Positions 1 through 13,400 of a DNA stretch of 64,000 nucleotides are shown in pieces. Location of the stretch: NCBI GenBank assembly GCA_013396755.1, contig VWZF01006833.1, forward strand, positions 934,796-998,795. Direction: 5' to 3'. This DNA is from Sclerurus mexicanus (Eukaryota > Chordata > Aves > Passeriformes > Furnariidae). Positions within the stretch are counted from its first letter, which is position 1. The number at the start of each line of letters is the position of its first letter. A model generated the notes under the pieces. The model was not told where the DNA came from, did no database searches, and saw nothing but the letters and a program-made list of their open reading frames with translations. The translations under genes were made by a program, and so were the position numbers.

Positions 1-3000
1 TCTCTGTCAGTCACACTGACTGAAGTGATTAGAATTGAGTCATAAGACAATGAATAACTCCACACTGGCTTCCTTCCCCTCCTTTGCACCTCACAGGGAA
101 TCTAATGAACTCTCCAGCTAACTGGTTAAGGAAAAAAGAGTTACTGCTTATATACACACTGCACATATATTAACATGCTATCTGATCAGATGAAGTAGCT
201 CTGTTACTGGGTTCAAATTAAAACGCATTTTATCTCATTTTAAAGCTGTTATCATGGAAAAATTCCAGCCATGACAGCTGAGTGCATCAAGCTAAGAAAA
301 ACTGGAGGAAATGCTAGTCCTTTCAGAACATTAACAGCTTTAAATATTATTAAGCCCTTTCTGGATCACTTAGTCAGAAAACTATGCACAGAATATATTT
401 TTAAGGGTCTTTAAAATGAAAAACAACTGCAAAATCTCAAATGTGCTGCAAAAAAAATTGCAAAGAAAAGTATCCTCAAATATCATAAAAATACTGGGAT
501 TGGTCTGGTAAAAGAATTACTAACTCAACACCTTAAAGCAAAACTGCTGCTCTTTGTGGAGCTCTTGTGAGCTCAGATACAGCTATGATGCACATCTTCC
601 TCCCCAAAATCAGAGGGCTGCTTCATGGACACACCTGAAGACAAAGTTTGCCCCAAGCCCAGTGTAATAAAATCAATTTACTTCCAAAACCACTTGGGTG
701 TGGAATGAGCAGCAAGCATTCCAACTGCCAGTTCCCACGGACCACAAATGTACACGACCGCATGCATGGGCCACAACATGTAGGTACTTCACTTGGCTGC
801 TGGTTTCACCAGAGCACAGCAACAGTCTAGTCACAATTGCTTCAGTTTTCAGAACCAGCAAGAAAGGAACAAATCTCCTTAAACGCATATCTGTTTGGTT
901 TTTTTTAAGATAAGGCAAATAAATAAAGCATTATGTTTACATTTATGTTTTATGGACCCTTCCTGAAAAAATTTTGGTGTGGCTCTACTCCTTAAAGTAT
1001 TTCTAAACATTTTCTGGCCATTTGAAAGGGCTGCAAACTTAATCTGTGAAACTTTTGCAAATGTCATACCTGAGAAATGTAAGTGATGTAATTCTTACTT
1101 TGTTTCTTATATTCTATGTTCTTACATTCAATTTATTCTGATGATTAATAGTCTTTGCTGTGAAAAATTTTGTTTCGTTAATATGAATGTGTTTGGTTCT
1201 CATGTGACAGCTTACACTTGATCAAAGGAAACAGATGCACTCAAAATTTTCCTTCTCAAATCAAGACAAAACCTATGCTTTCTAAACAGAATAAGCTTTA
1301 GCAATAGTAAACAGTTGGAAATCCATGATTTTTGAAAAATAAATTTCTCTGATTCTTTGACAATTTCTGACATCTTTTCTATTACCTTTTCAAAAAGAGG
1401 AACAGATATGCTATTCAGAGTGGTCTCACCAATGTGCTATGAAACAGTAGTTGCAACACTCTCTTACTTGTTATGAAACATTCAAAAATTTGCACTCTTC
1501 TGTTACAACAACAGAATGGGACAAAGTACCAAGATGTTTCCCTCCTACCACTCTCTCAGCACCTTTTTTTTTTTGGCACTGGCTTACCAGAAAAAGTCCC
1601 TCATTTTCGGTATGAAGTCTATAAGGAGATCCTAAAAGTGTGATTTACTTGCTTTAAGAGGTCTTCATTTACCTATTGTGTGGCTTCAGCCCTTCATTTC
1701 CCCCACCCCCCATTCTGTACATGTCACAGCTTTTATTTCCTATTTTAGAATCTTGAAAAAAAAAAGTGATTTTGCACAAGATCTTGCAAAATTCTACTAA
1801 AAAAAGGAATTTCCTGTTATAGCCAGAATAGCTGATATTCTGGTTGCTGACTGACACTATAGCCAATGGTTTGAAGCAGAATACCATGATGTGTCAATTC
1901 AAGTGATTCTGACTGCTCGAGAAGTACAACTGTGCACTTGTATGGAAAATTACATTTCTAATCAGAACAAATAATGTAATTGGGATTATTTGACAGACTC
2001 CACTTTCTTAGCACTTGTTGATTAGTATTGATCATAAGTGTTCTTCTCCATCCTCTCAGAAGAATCCTATATTTTAATTCTTCTTTTACTTGGACTGATC
2101 TTCAGTTAACTGCCCTACTCCCAGCCATATTACCCCATGGACCACAAAGTGCATCATCAGCTGGTTTGTAGGGACTGTTTGTGGGACTGTGTGAATACCC
2201 ACATCCTTTCCCCACAAACCTTAAACCATTAGACACACTAATACCTGGAATTTACTCACATTTGAGATAGGCACAATAACATTTCCTTCCCTCACAGGTC
2301 AAGGGTAGTCAGTTCACAGAGTATTTTGGAGGTAACTGCAAAGTATTTTATGCCTGGAAATATTACTGTAGAGATGAGTCGTGTGAAAAAAAAAAAAAAT
2401 GAAAAAATCTAAATCATTATTGTTACCTACAGCCCGGACAATGTCATAATGAGGGAAACAGAGTAAAAAACCAAAAAACCTTAAAGGGCTAAATTTTCAT
2501 GAAGAATTACTCTTTATTGTCCTTAATTAAATTCCTAAGTTTGAGAAGTTAGTTATTTTTCATTAAGCACCTGCATACAAGATAAACCTTCTCCTAGTTG
2601 TCTCTATTTTAACTGCTTGATTACTTTCACAACAGAAGAATCTATATCAAATTTTATTTCAGATATGAAAGAAAAAAATCTTCTATGTGTCAGTCTTGAC
2701 AGTTTATATTTGTAGTTCGAAGGAGAGCAGTCAAGGTCAAATAGGTAGCTCTGCATCCACCATATTAAAAAAATGCCCCTGGACCTATAGGTAGCAATTT
2801 CTTAATAATTATAACAAACCAAGGATAGCTAGTCTTGGAACACAAAACATACAAGCCTCGAACTAGAGCACAGTGAAGTCAGCAAACTAAGCCCCTTCAT
2901 TTCCTCTGCTTGTTGATAAATCTTCGTGCTCCCCAGGGACACGCAACCATCCATCCATTCTTTCTTCACCAGGTCACAATTAGAAGTGATACACATTCCT

Positions 3001-4272
3001 AAATAGAACTTATCTATGTTACTATTCTGAGCTATGGGTACCAATCACAGCATTTTTATTTCCTTGAAAAAAGTGATTTAAAAGAGGAAAGATTTAAGCC
3101 ACAATAGGAGTGAAATATAAATACTACTTAAGGTAAGGTAAGAGAACAGTTTGGCATGTACTTGAAATACTATATGGTCCAATATAATTATTATTCTTTT
3201 TTTTTTTTCAAAAATTAGATATCTTATATGCTGTGCACTCTTCAGATCTGTGGCATTAAAAAAAAAAGATAATGACTAACCTGTTCTAGTTCTATTCAGG
3301 CCAGTATAGGTACACATGTCTCTGTGTATATAAAACATGTAAAGTAACCTTTTGGAAACTAAAGTTAATCAGAAATAATTTCATATTATGAAATCAGGAT
3401 TAAAATGTAGGTAACATATTCTATTCATTCTCCCCTTGTACAATACTCCCATCAGAGCAACCTGGAAAGTGAGGAATCCTACATCCATTTGAAATTTCTG
3501 AGACACTTTCTTAATTTATAATATAATTTGAAAAACTTAATACACTTGTAATCTTTAACTTCCAATTTGACACTACTGGATTTAATAAGTAACTGTGTGT
3601 GCAGCAACTAACATATCTCCATACAGGTTAGGTTGCTGTTCATGACAGAAGTGGTAGCGTGGTGACATCAAGAGCCGGACCACCAGCTTCAGTCACTTCA
3701 GACTCATGCAGCGTAAAGCAATCTTGGGGGACTGAATTCCTTATCATGGTTTGAAATGAACCCAACTCAGCAAGGACTTAAATCTAGTTTGACACAATGC
3801 CTTCTTTCACCCAAGAAAGTATGCTGAAATGGTTCAAATCTGGTCTGATGGTAAGGTCAAACCCTACTTTTTTGGCACCTACAGGAACAGTATCATAATT
3901 CTGCATTACACACTGGCTCAAAACATCATTACTACATTGTCAAAAGATGCCAGCTTCTTGGAACTGAGTCAAACTACCTCTTCTGCTGTCTGGACCTTGG
4001 GTACACATCCCCACACTTGGATACCTATCAGATATTGAAAGGGTTCTTTGGAATTTGAATTTCAGTGCCTGCTGAAACTGGTCCCCTAAATGCTCAACCC
4101 TGAACTTAAACAACTTGCTCACACTGCTCTGACATTTCACCCACTTCTCAGTGCTCTTGAATTATGTTGGAGGCAACATGACAAGAAAACAAGGAACACA
4201 AGCTCAGTTTTCTTATACTTCATCATCATCATGGCTAGACTTAACAAACGAAGATTTGGGAAGGGCTCTACC
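1..4272. other. Noncoding AT-rich DNA, nothing recognised
   Basis: No open frame here exceeds about 80 codons and none resembles a known protein. I see only homopolymer runs (for example A runs near 2388-2399 and T runs near 3198-3208) and no readable transposon. The stretch at about 1010-1230 is rich in TAAT and TTAAT words, but I cannot separate it from background without an alignment. Confidence 0.7.
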
Positions 4273-4291
4273 CATGCTTGCTGCAAGCATG
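4273..4291. repeat. 19-bp odd palindrome
   Basis: Arms CATGCTTGC (4273-4281) and GCAAGCATG (4283-4291) are perfect reverse complements around a single T. It could be a dimer-type protein site or chance; no gene is nearby to give context. Confidence 0.6.
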
Positions 4292-7200
4292 CTGATTTCT
4301 TATACTTATAAAGCACTTAGAAGCAAACAGATCACTTAAATAAATTGAAAATCACACTCTGTCTGATTTCACCTATTTTTTTTTTTTCCAACTGATCACT
4401 CAGCCTGGTAGGTTTCCATGTAAAAAGACTGGTGGTCCCTAAGAATAGAGACCAGTATACAGCTGATACCTCACACCGCACTTTGATAGCTCTTAGTACT
4501 GACTTCTGAATGAAATGTCAAATGCTGACTGACCCTGGTGCATAAACTACAGATTACAGTCTACATTTAAGGAAGTCCAGGCTTATGTAGTTACTCAAAA
4601 AATATGCAACATAAACTCATTATTTGACACAATTTAATATCCCACTTTAGCAGGATCTCAGCTTCTCTAAATCTCAACATTATGCTATATTCGGAAGCCG
4701 GCAGAGCTGCTGATGTGATGTGATGTTGGTTTTTTTAATACTGCTTTTAAAGGTAGAATGCCACCCACTAAGACTGCCACCAACCAGCAATCTAGGTTAT
4801 TCTTGACAAGGTTTCATGAAAATAATGACCAAACCTAACCCAGCCTCTGCTGAGAGAAAATCATAACCTTGAGTTCAGTGTCTAATCCTGGAATGAAATG
4901 TAAGCATTCCCAAAAATATTGCAAAATTGTCATTACCAAGGTAAATCTGCTGAAACAGCCATTGTCTATGGGGGAATTCAGAAGCTGAAGCTTTGTGACT
5001 TGCATGGTAAGGCTGTGGCTGCTAAAAATGAACAGTTACTAATTGATAGGGGCTTCAAAATGAAGATATATGCTATTTGAGATCCTGTTTTGATCTTTTT
5101 TACTTTCACACATGTGCCCTTCTGTATCCTGTGGATCTTCTATGTGGCTCGGTGGGTACATGCTCCACATGGTATTCTCTCTTTCTGATGTTAAAATACA
5201 GTACATAGGCTGTTACACATGGTGTAGGAGCCTCTCTTTGATGGACATATAATCAAGCAGGAATTTGAAATATGGCCAAGACTTTGCTTTTATTTCTTGG
5301 CTATTGGACATAAGTGTGATTTTAGCCTGTAAAATTTATTCTTTTTTTATTGTATTAGATAAATTGAAATAAGTGGGAAAATCCTTCTTCTTAATTGCTT
5401 CTCCTGCACTCAGCTCCATAAGCTGTGGTTTAAGCTATTAGTACATAAACACATATGATATGATAGCACTGTCAATATAAGACATTATTAGAAACTATTT
5501 TATTGTCATGAAAAAACTGAAGTGTGCTTCTTTCCTTTTTTCTTTTAGTCTTACCAATCAATGCTATTACATCCACTGGTTTTCTCCTGCAGGAGCACCC
5601 TTCCATTAACTCCCATGTGTCACTCATTTCAGCCTGCACATTAAAATACTTGTTCTGCAATTAAATTTGTCAAAGAGGCCTCTCTATCAAGGTATTTTCC
5701 ACTATTATTTGTTTCATATGTGTTTGTGAACTGTTCATCTAAGCACCTATTTGAAGTATTTTATTTATATACCATACATTACAGTTAATATTTTATTTAC
5801 ATACATGCTATTATATAAAAGAAATCTATATTCTACTTTAAAATCTATAAAATATATTTTAATTAAGCATGTTTATAACTTTCCTCTTTTTTTTTACTGT
5901 TAGTTTCTTCTTAATTGAAATAATCTTTGTTTGGCACAGATTATCCTCCTCAATAACTAAAGCTTTGTAGAATTCAGCAATAAATATCACTGAGTATAAA
6001 CTTCAACAAGAATAGCCCATTACTGCAGCATTAGTGCAGTTTTGTTTACTGTGAAGAAAACTACTATTCAGTTATTCTACTCAGTTACTCTGCAAGTTAC
6101 AAAAGCATATTTCTATCTTAGCAACAAAAGTAACTTTCCATCATGAAGAAAGTTCAAGTCTGAAGAATTTTTTTCTTATAAAATGCAACGGAAAGATAAA
6201 ATATATATATGAAAAAGTTTAATTATTTTGCAGTTTTGAAATATTATTCTAAATGCACGAAATAGTAATCTGAAAAAGAGTGAAACAAATGGACAACTCC
6301 AAACAAAAACTCTATTGAAACAAAATATTTCATTTAAATGTCTACCACCACCACCCCCCTCCAGCCCTCATCAATAGTCAATTCACTTGTCCTACATCTA
6401 CATGAGGTCACTCAAATGGCCTTGGATCCTTTCGCAATTTCTTAGCACCCAAAAGAATGTAAGCAGAACTCATGTTCTGGCTCTAAATGTACAAGGTCAT
6501 AAGGTTGTTCTGGGGGAGAAATTTTACAGAGTTTAAGTAACACTACAGTTCATGCTATGCTGCCAGTGATCAAACAAGTAGTATATTGAGTCTGTTATCC
6601 AAAACGCAAAAATTCTTTAAGCCATCTACAAGAAACATTTTAAAAAAAAAAAAAAAAAAGCCCCCACAAACCTGAAACTTCTAGGCCTCATATACTTTGT
6701 ATAAAATGTCATAGTATCAGCTATTAAAAAGCAGACTGATTAAATATCAATACCTGCTTTGCAAGTATTGCGAATTTCATACCACTATTGTCTCTGTAAT
6801 GTGATCTTGCAGTGGTTGAGGGTATTGCAGAAAACAAACCACAGAACTGCAGTGCATTGGAGGCTCCGCCACCACAGAGCAAGCCCAGCATCCAACTATT
6901 GTCCTTTTATGCTCTGGAACTGCTGGAGGTTTATGCCTTGTTTGGTTTTGATGGCCTTTGTCTAACTTACACTGTGATCTACAGTCCTTCCTCTGTTTAA
7001 CCCTTCTTTAAGCCGTGTAGTCCATGCATTCAAGACCTGTGCCTGATACACTGACCACGCTAGAATTATAGCCCATCCAGCACTATTTCCAAAAGAGAGA
7101 CTGGTTCATTTATCACTACCATGAAGTCAGATTCCCTCTTACAGGTACCTATCAAGGACAATTCACCAGCTACTCGTTCCTTTGCCACATATATAATTAG

Positions 7201-7794
7201 TTTCCTAACACAGAACAAAACAAGATTACTGTAAAAATATATCTTTTAAAACATAATACAATTTATTAGTATTTTTACTGAATAAAAGAAATATAACACT
7301 AACATGCAATTATTTTTTATTAACAAAGCTCTATATTATACTTTCAAAAATCCTCTTGCTTTTGGAATTTTGCTTATGGAAAAATATATTTTAACACAAA
7401 AAGTAACTTATATCCAGTCAAGCCTGATCTCCAATTAAAAGAAAAGGAAACAAAGTAAGATAATATGAAATTATTGAATATAGATTAGGCAGTTCGCTGA
7501 TAACTGAAATTAAAACCAATACATAGTGCAAAACTTCAAGAGAAATAGCAGTGTATTCGTATTTCTAGAAGGATAGCACAGAGTACTATCTAGAGACAAT
7601 ACCACGTGCTTTTAACTTTCAATTCTTATGGAAAAGGTTTCGACTTCAATCCCTACTTATACGAGTGGAGCTGGGCTGTGGAGAAACAAATGGGCAAATT
7701 TGAATAGAAACCCTTATTCTTAAATAAATGGAAGGGACATTAATGCAGTAAGTTTTCCTTTGTTCCTGGGTTTTTGGAACTGGCCAAATCCATG
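4292..7794. other. Noncoding DNA with AT-rich blocks and a poly-A run
   Basis: No coding region is recognised. Very AT-rich blocks lie at about 5690-5880 and 7230-7420, and an 18-A run at 6642-6659 is followed by a C-rich stretch. A tRNA A-box-like word near 5144-5157 has no B box downstream and was rejected. Confidence 0.7.
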
Positions 7795-7814
7795 AGCAGC
7801 ACACGTGAGCTGCT
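7795..7814. repeat. 20-bp palindrome centred on a CACGTG E-box
   Basis: AGCAGC (7795-7800) and GCTGCT (7809-7814) are perfect inverted arms flanking CACGTG (7802-7807). Only the A/A pair at 7801/7808 breaks full symmetry. CACGTG is the canonical site for bHLH-ZIP dimers such as MYC or USF and for CLOCK-type factors. Whether it is used is unknown. Confidence 0.6.
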
Positions 7815-9059
7815 AAGGCATCATCAAATATTCTACCACTCCAAAGGAGAGCTTCAGAATAGGTCTGCTCATGAAAGTGATGAAATATCATTAATCCAAA
7901 ATGCAGCCAAAACTACAGTATATACCTGTACAAGAACCCATATTTCACAATTCTTCCCATTCTTCTGCACTACCAAGATCTTTTTCTTAACCTGCTGTTT
8001 ACACCATATATGCATGTGACATTGAGTACTTCCTTCAAAAAATTCCCAGGTACACTAAAAGCAAGCTAAAGAATATTAAGGACACAAGAAATAGGAGAAA
8101 AAATAAATCAGAGATCTCATGAGCATTGAAAATTTTACCGCAGTCACCAAGAAAAGAGGAGGTCCACACCTGGGCATATCAGGGAGGCAGAAGAACACGC
8201 TGGTGGAGCTCATCCTATTCTTATTCACTCTTCAGGACACCAGAAATTTTTTTCTCTCCTTTTTGATTTTCCTCAAGGTTATTTTGGAGAGCTGATACCA
8301 TATGGCCTTCTTATTCTTACTTAAATAGCATTCCTCAAAACACTCCCAAGTAAATTCTCATGTAGTAAAATAGTTTTGGTTTCCCAGTTATGAAAACATA
8401 CATAACATATGATTCCATATAGTCATGATATACTAGCCTTACAACATTGGAGGGATGAGATGTATTTGAATTGTGAAAGTCTCTTTATAGCTTCTGCCCT
8501 ACAGAACCACTTTTGTGTTGGTGAATAAAGTCCACTGCTGAAAATAATCATTTCAGGAGCTTGTTTTTATCTTACTGATGGCTAGTGTTACACCACAGAA
8601 TGAACTGTAAAATATTCCTTCACTGCTCCTTTGTTTCAGTGAGAGAGAGAGCTGAGTCCATATCAAAGAAATTCCACATGAAAAATGTTCATGGACAATG
8701 CTAGATATACAAGAAAAATCTGCATATATTTCTATTTCTTGAAAGAAATAATACATCACCACGTAGTCCCAACTTATAAATTCTTAGCCCAGCAGTCTGT
8801 CTCTCTGAAGAAAAAGGCATCTACCAGAAATATTTCCCAGGCCCTCTATATTTTGAATTCAACAAGCATTCACCACAGTATGAAGGATTTTTGCAAATTT
8901 TTACAAGTTAGTCAGAGTCATCCTTTATACATCTTAAAAAGCTGTTATAGAAACCCTATTAAGAATATAAGAACAATAACAGCTTTTTCTATGTTGTGCT
9001 CTATTCAGCTGATACTGTCCTTTTGGAAAGCCAGTGACTTGTTAGTACCTCTAGCAGGA
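7815..9059. other. Noncoding DNA, nothing recognised
   Basis: The plus-strand open frame at 8685-9065 (126 codons) is rich in I, L, K and S, shows no domain or motif, and is judged a chance frame. No repeats are recognised. Confidence 0.6.
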
Positions 9060-9436
9060 GTGTGAACAGATGCGTCCCTGACAGGCGATGGATGGTCAGG
9101 GTCCATCTGGCCAGTGCAGCTTGGACAGAAATGATGTATACAGCTTCATCAGCGAATGACTGTCATCAATCCTGTGCCATGGATAGCATAAATGACAGCT
9201 ACGCTGCAGCTGAGGCCCAGGTGTGAGAACGAAGCAGGGGCTGATTTAAGAATGCTGGGTAATCAGGAGTGTATAGTCTCCTGGACTTTAATTTGTATCT
9301 TTAACCTCCTATAAATATCCCAGTATACTGTAGGAGGTATGTGTTTTTAAAGAGTCCAATAGTCAAATTAGCTTCAGAATGACAGACATTCTTTGCTCTC
9401 CTTCAGCTGCTGATTACCCCAGTTCCCAGTATACAT
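9060..9436. promoter_or_regulatory. Candidate conserved noncoding element with nested inverted repeats
   Basis: The block stands out by motif density. CCCTGAC (9076-9082) and GTCAGGG (9095-9101) form inverted arms. CTGTCATCAATC near 9161-9172 and a TGACAGCT word near 9194 are MEIS/PREP plus PBX-like (TALE homeodomain) sites. CTGGGTAATCAG (9255-9266) is mirrored by CTGATTACCCCAG (9410-9422). ACCTCCTA (9304-9311) is mirrored by TAGGAGGT (9331-9338). TCCCAGTATAC recurs at 9318 and 9424. Such layered symmetry suggests a developmental enhancer, but conservation was not tested. It has no coding potential. Confidence 0.4.
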
Positions 9437-9800
9437 TAACAAATGCATGCTGAGCTTTGGTCACTGTACTGCAGACTCCACAATTTAATTATTACCTCAT
9501 TGATTTTTCATGTATTTCAATTTTCTTTTCTTCAAGTCACAGTGACTGTCCTATTGGGGGCAATGTTTGTTTTTTTCTTTCCAAGGTTTCCTTGTGGAAT
9601 TTATTTTGAATTCAAGGGTTATTTTCCTTTAACTCATCAGGAACTCATATTTGCTAAGGCTATCGGTTCAGATGGGTAGATGCAAAATCCCTTGAAATGA
9701 AACAGAACTTTATGGTTGAAGCTAGATATAAACAGAAAATGATGATGCATTGACCACTGGTACTAAAGGTACCTCTGGTTTTTTTATATGGTCCCTTTTT

Positions 9801-9833
9801 AGCATGCATCAAAGAGCATGCATAATTTGCATC
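9801..9833. promoter_or_regulatory. Octamer-like site cluster
   Basis: AGCATGCAT occurs twice (9801-9809 and 9815-9823, period 14 bp) and is followed by ATTTGCAT (9826-9833). ATTTGCAT is the classical POU-domain octamer in reverse orientation. The spacing suggests a small homotypic cluster; its function is inferred only. Confidence 0.35.
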
Positions 9834-10393
9834 TATTAGCATTTTATTATTTCATAGCATTGGGGACAGGAAAATGGACACAATTATTGTATCCTCACAG
9901 GGTATTTCTCTATTTATAACTATTTCACAATAAATTGCTTTTCTTTATCAGTGGATCATATGGACTAATGCAGTGATTTTAAAGCACAGAAAGTTATGAA
10001 TGTTTTATATAAGGATATGAGTCAGTCCTTTCAGTACACAGAAATCTGTTCATTGTCATAAACAGTCATCATCTACAATCATATTCCATTAAGGAGCAGT
10101 TAATTGCCAAGGGCTACTTTTTTGATGAGGCAAAGGTGTGTTGCATGCCTGAAGCAAGACCTGTACACACACATCATACTATATAAAACATACTGCATAC
10201 ACAATTTATCTATGAACGTCCAAAAAATAAAATTATCCCAGATTTCCAATATATAATCCATGCTTGCAGGCTTAAGAATTACTGCATATTTCTTTCAGAC
10301 TGAAACTTGAAAAAACCCACAAGCTACTATAGCTCTAGAAAGAGAACCTTTAGGAAAGTATGATTTAAATTTTGGTAAATAATCATAAAGTGG

Positions 10394-10414
10394 GAGTACT
10401 GTGGGACAGTACTC
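10394..10414. repeat. Hairpin, 9-bp perfect stem, GGG loop
   Basis: GAGTACTGT (10394-10402) and ACAGTACTC (10406-10414) are perfect reverse complements separated by GGG. No T run follows and no gene is adjacent, so this is not called a terminator. Confidence 0.6.
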
Positions 10415-13400
10415 AAACATTCCTATTCCAGACACAGAACTCAGTTAATATGCAACATACACAGCAAAGAGGCCTTAACGTGAACTTTGCAGAGGAGGCT
10501 ACAGTGGGCCACATTAATTGCAGGTTACAAGGAATGTGATCAATTTTCATCTCCAAGTGCTGACTTTTGCTGGCTCTTCTTCAAGTTCCTAGAGCAGATG
10601 TGGAGCATAAGGGCAACAGAGGAAAGCAAAGATGCCTCAAGAATGGGGTGCCCTGGACCAGCTTCTTTTTCATCCAAACAAAGTGAATGAATTAGACTTG
10701 GCTTGGGAAGAAATTCTGTTTTTAGTGTCTGCATATGTATGTATACATATTCACAAATACATATATAAAAATATTTGACTATGTGTAGGTTTGCATGTGA
10801 GGGTATTTGAGCACATATATGTATTCTTGAAAACAATAAAAACAATTTCATTCAAGCTCACTGAAAGTCAAAACCAAGAATTATTCTGAAGAAAGAAATT
10901 TGAAAATTCCTTGAAAAAAAATTCTTATTCAGGCAACATGGAACATTTTAGCCTACAGACAGAAAATTTAATTAAAAAAAAAATTATCCCAGTAAGCAGA
11001 TGAAGACTTGTCTGTATTTCCCTGAAAAAAACCTATTTACTTCAACAGGAGGGGAAAAAAAATCAAGAACCAAAACAGTTTTGTAGAAAGGAAAGTTTTC
11101 ATAGAAAACTAATGCAACAAAACCCCCTGAGAAGTCTACAAAAAGACCATAGTGCAGGTTTCTGTGAAACAGAGGTGAGTTGTACCTACACAGACGATTG
11201 GCTTTAAGTGGTTTAGGGAGAGATTTTCAAAAAGCACATGTGGAATTTAGTGTTGGTAATCTCCAGAAAGTCTTTGCAATTTGTGCTATAACATTCTTGC
11301 ACACTTGAAAAAAAATATCCCTTTTAATATTTTATAGGGCTGTGGTTTAACCTTTAGAATATGAATAGAGCCCCCATCTGTGTAGGCTTACTTGTTATCC
11401 CGTAGTGCAGGTCAACACCCATCAGATCAATACGACCCCAGGAGAAGACGGACGTGGAAGAGGGCCATTGAGCAGGGAGCATTCACACCAATGAATCACA
11501 ATTACAGAAACACCTGTGCTAACAAACTGTGTCCTGATTCACTGGGAAAACCTGCACAGTGCTCAGTAGCCCTCACAATTTCTCATTTATTATCACTGGT
11601 GAGTTGGCCTGAACTTGCATATTGTGTTGCAGTGTAAAATTCAGAAGGACACTGATTGAAGACCTCTTAGGATGACTAAGCTTTCATAAGGCTTTTTGCT
11701 GCTTTCCCTGTGCGCGCATTTTAGCATTATTGTCAAGGTACTGTTGGGGGCTTTAAATTCATACATCTCTGTTTCAAACAGCAACTCACAAGTTTGAGGA
11801 ATGCAGTTTTAAAAAAGTTGCGTACAAAACTATGCTCACATTGAAAGGGTTGTATGGTTGTTAATGAACTGTTAATAAGCTGTGGCTACATATCACATAA
11901 CAGAGAAAGAGAAAACAGGAAAATTAACCATACGTACTTGAAAACACCTCCTTTACGCACTGCTGCAATATTATCTTTTTTTATAGGTGTGGAACAACTT
12001 TATTATTTCTGTGTCATTATAGTACATTATCTACCCAAAGTGCAAGGAAAGGCAGCAGTATAATGAGGAACTGCCACTACGTGAGAGTTTGGACTGGCAG
12101 GAAATAGGAGCATTAGACTTTAAAACTTCTCTCTATAGGCAAGAATGTATTAATAAATCCCAAGTTTCTTCACTTCTGTGCTATCATAATACTGTACAAT
12201 ATTTGTTTTGCCATAGTTGCAAGAAAACTATTGAATGCTTCACTGAATAATGGACCCTTATGATCATATGGAAGTCAGAAAGCTTCCAAACCCTTCCTGT
12301 GAAATTTTAGCAGATAATACTGGTGGTATGCAGCAGGCAGAGCTATGTCTTTTATATTTTACATATATTTCACAGTGAGAAACTGTAAGAGTAGAAGGCC
12401 AAGCTACACAACTGAGAGGAAAGTGTCTGTCCAGCAAGTGTAGTTCTTCTGGCTTCAGAAGTCATTACGCTTTAAACATCATGCTGAGAAACAGTTCTAT
12501 TAGGACAGATGAAAATCTGGGTATGTTCTCTTTTCCTGTCTCAAAATTTTGTCTAGGCACAATCTGACGCTTTGAACATATTTCTCTCTGTATGTCCTTC
12601 AGCCCTGGAAAAGAGCAGCTGCTTTAGCCGTGACTAGTCTTTGGCACATCTGAAAATCCCAGGTAGGATTGCCACGCATCCATAAGCCATTTTGGTGAGG
12701 TACATACACAGTGAGCTGATGCATCAAAGACATGCCACAACACTTAGGCTGAGCTATGTCGATTACATGGAAAATTAAAATATCCCATGTCTAAGGTCTT
12801 CTGTGAAGTCATCACGCAAGGGGACATTTTACCACCCAGGCACTACTCAACACATTTGTGTATATTTGTGAGTACATGTAAGGAATACTGAGCCTCACAA
12901 GACTCCTGTATCTTAAAGCCAGAAGAAAGGTAAGAAGTGGGACAGAAGATGATGTGAAGGAAGAAAAAGAGTGAAACATCTGGAGAAACTCTTCACCTTC
13001 TGTAAAGAGCACACATGACAAAGTGCTTTAGGAGGAAAACAATTAGCTTGGCACTAAGCCATTTAATTTGTCACTGCAGAGCAGAATGAAAATAACCATT
13101 CTCACTTACTGCACAAGTACTTCTCAGGAATCAGATCTGATCACAATTAGAAAGCTATTCAGCTTTCCCTCGTTTTTCATAAAATGAGAAGCTATTTATT
13201 TATCAAAAAGAGCAAAAAAAAATCACAAAGTTTTGTTTATTTCTGGACCTCTCTCTTCTCCTCTGTCTCCTCCTACAGGTACTTCTTTTCCCAGTGTTTT
13301 GTGTTTGTCAGCTAGACAGGACCCATTGCTATCACCTTCAAATTTCCCCAACCATAACACATTTAACAAAATTCCCACTCAGATCTCATCAGATTTTCCA

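Noticed and set aside
5140..5165. tRNA A-box-like word (TGGCTCGGTGGGTA)
   Set aside because: No B box (GGTTCGA-type) within the expected distance and no cloverleaf; not a tRNA or SINE head.
10394..10414. Hairpin considered as a transcription terminator
   Set aside because: No following T run and eukaryotic context; listed only as an inverted repeat.
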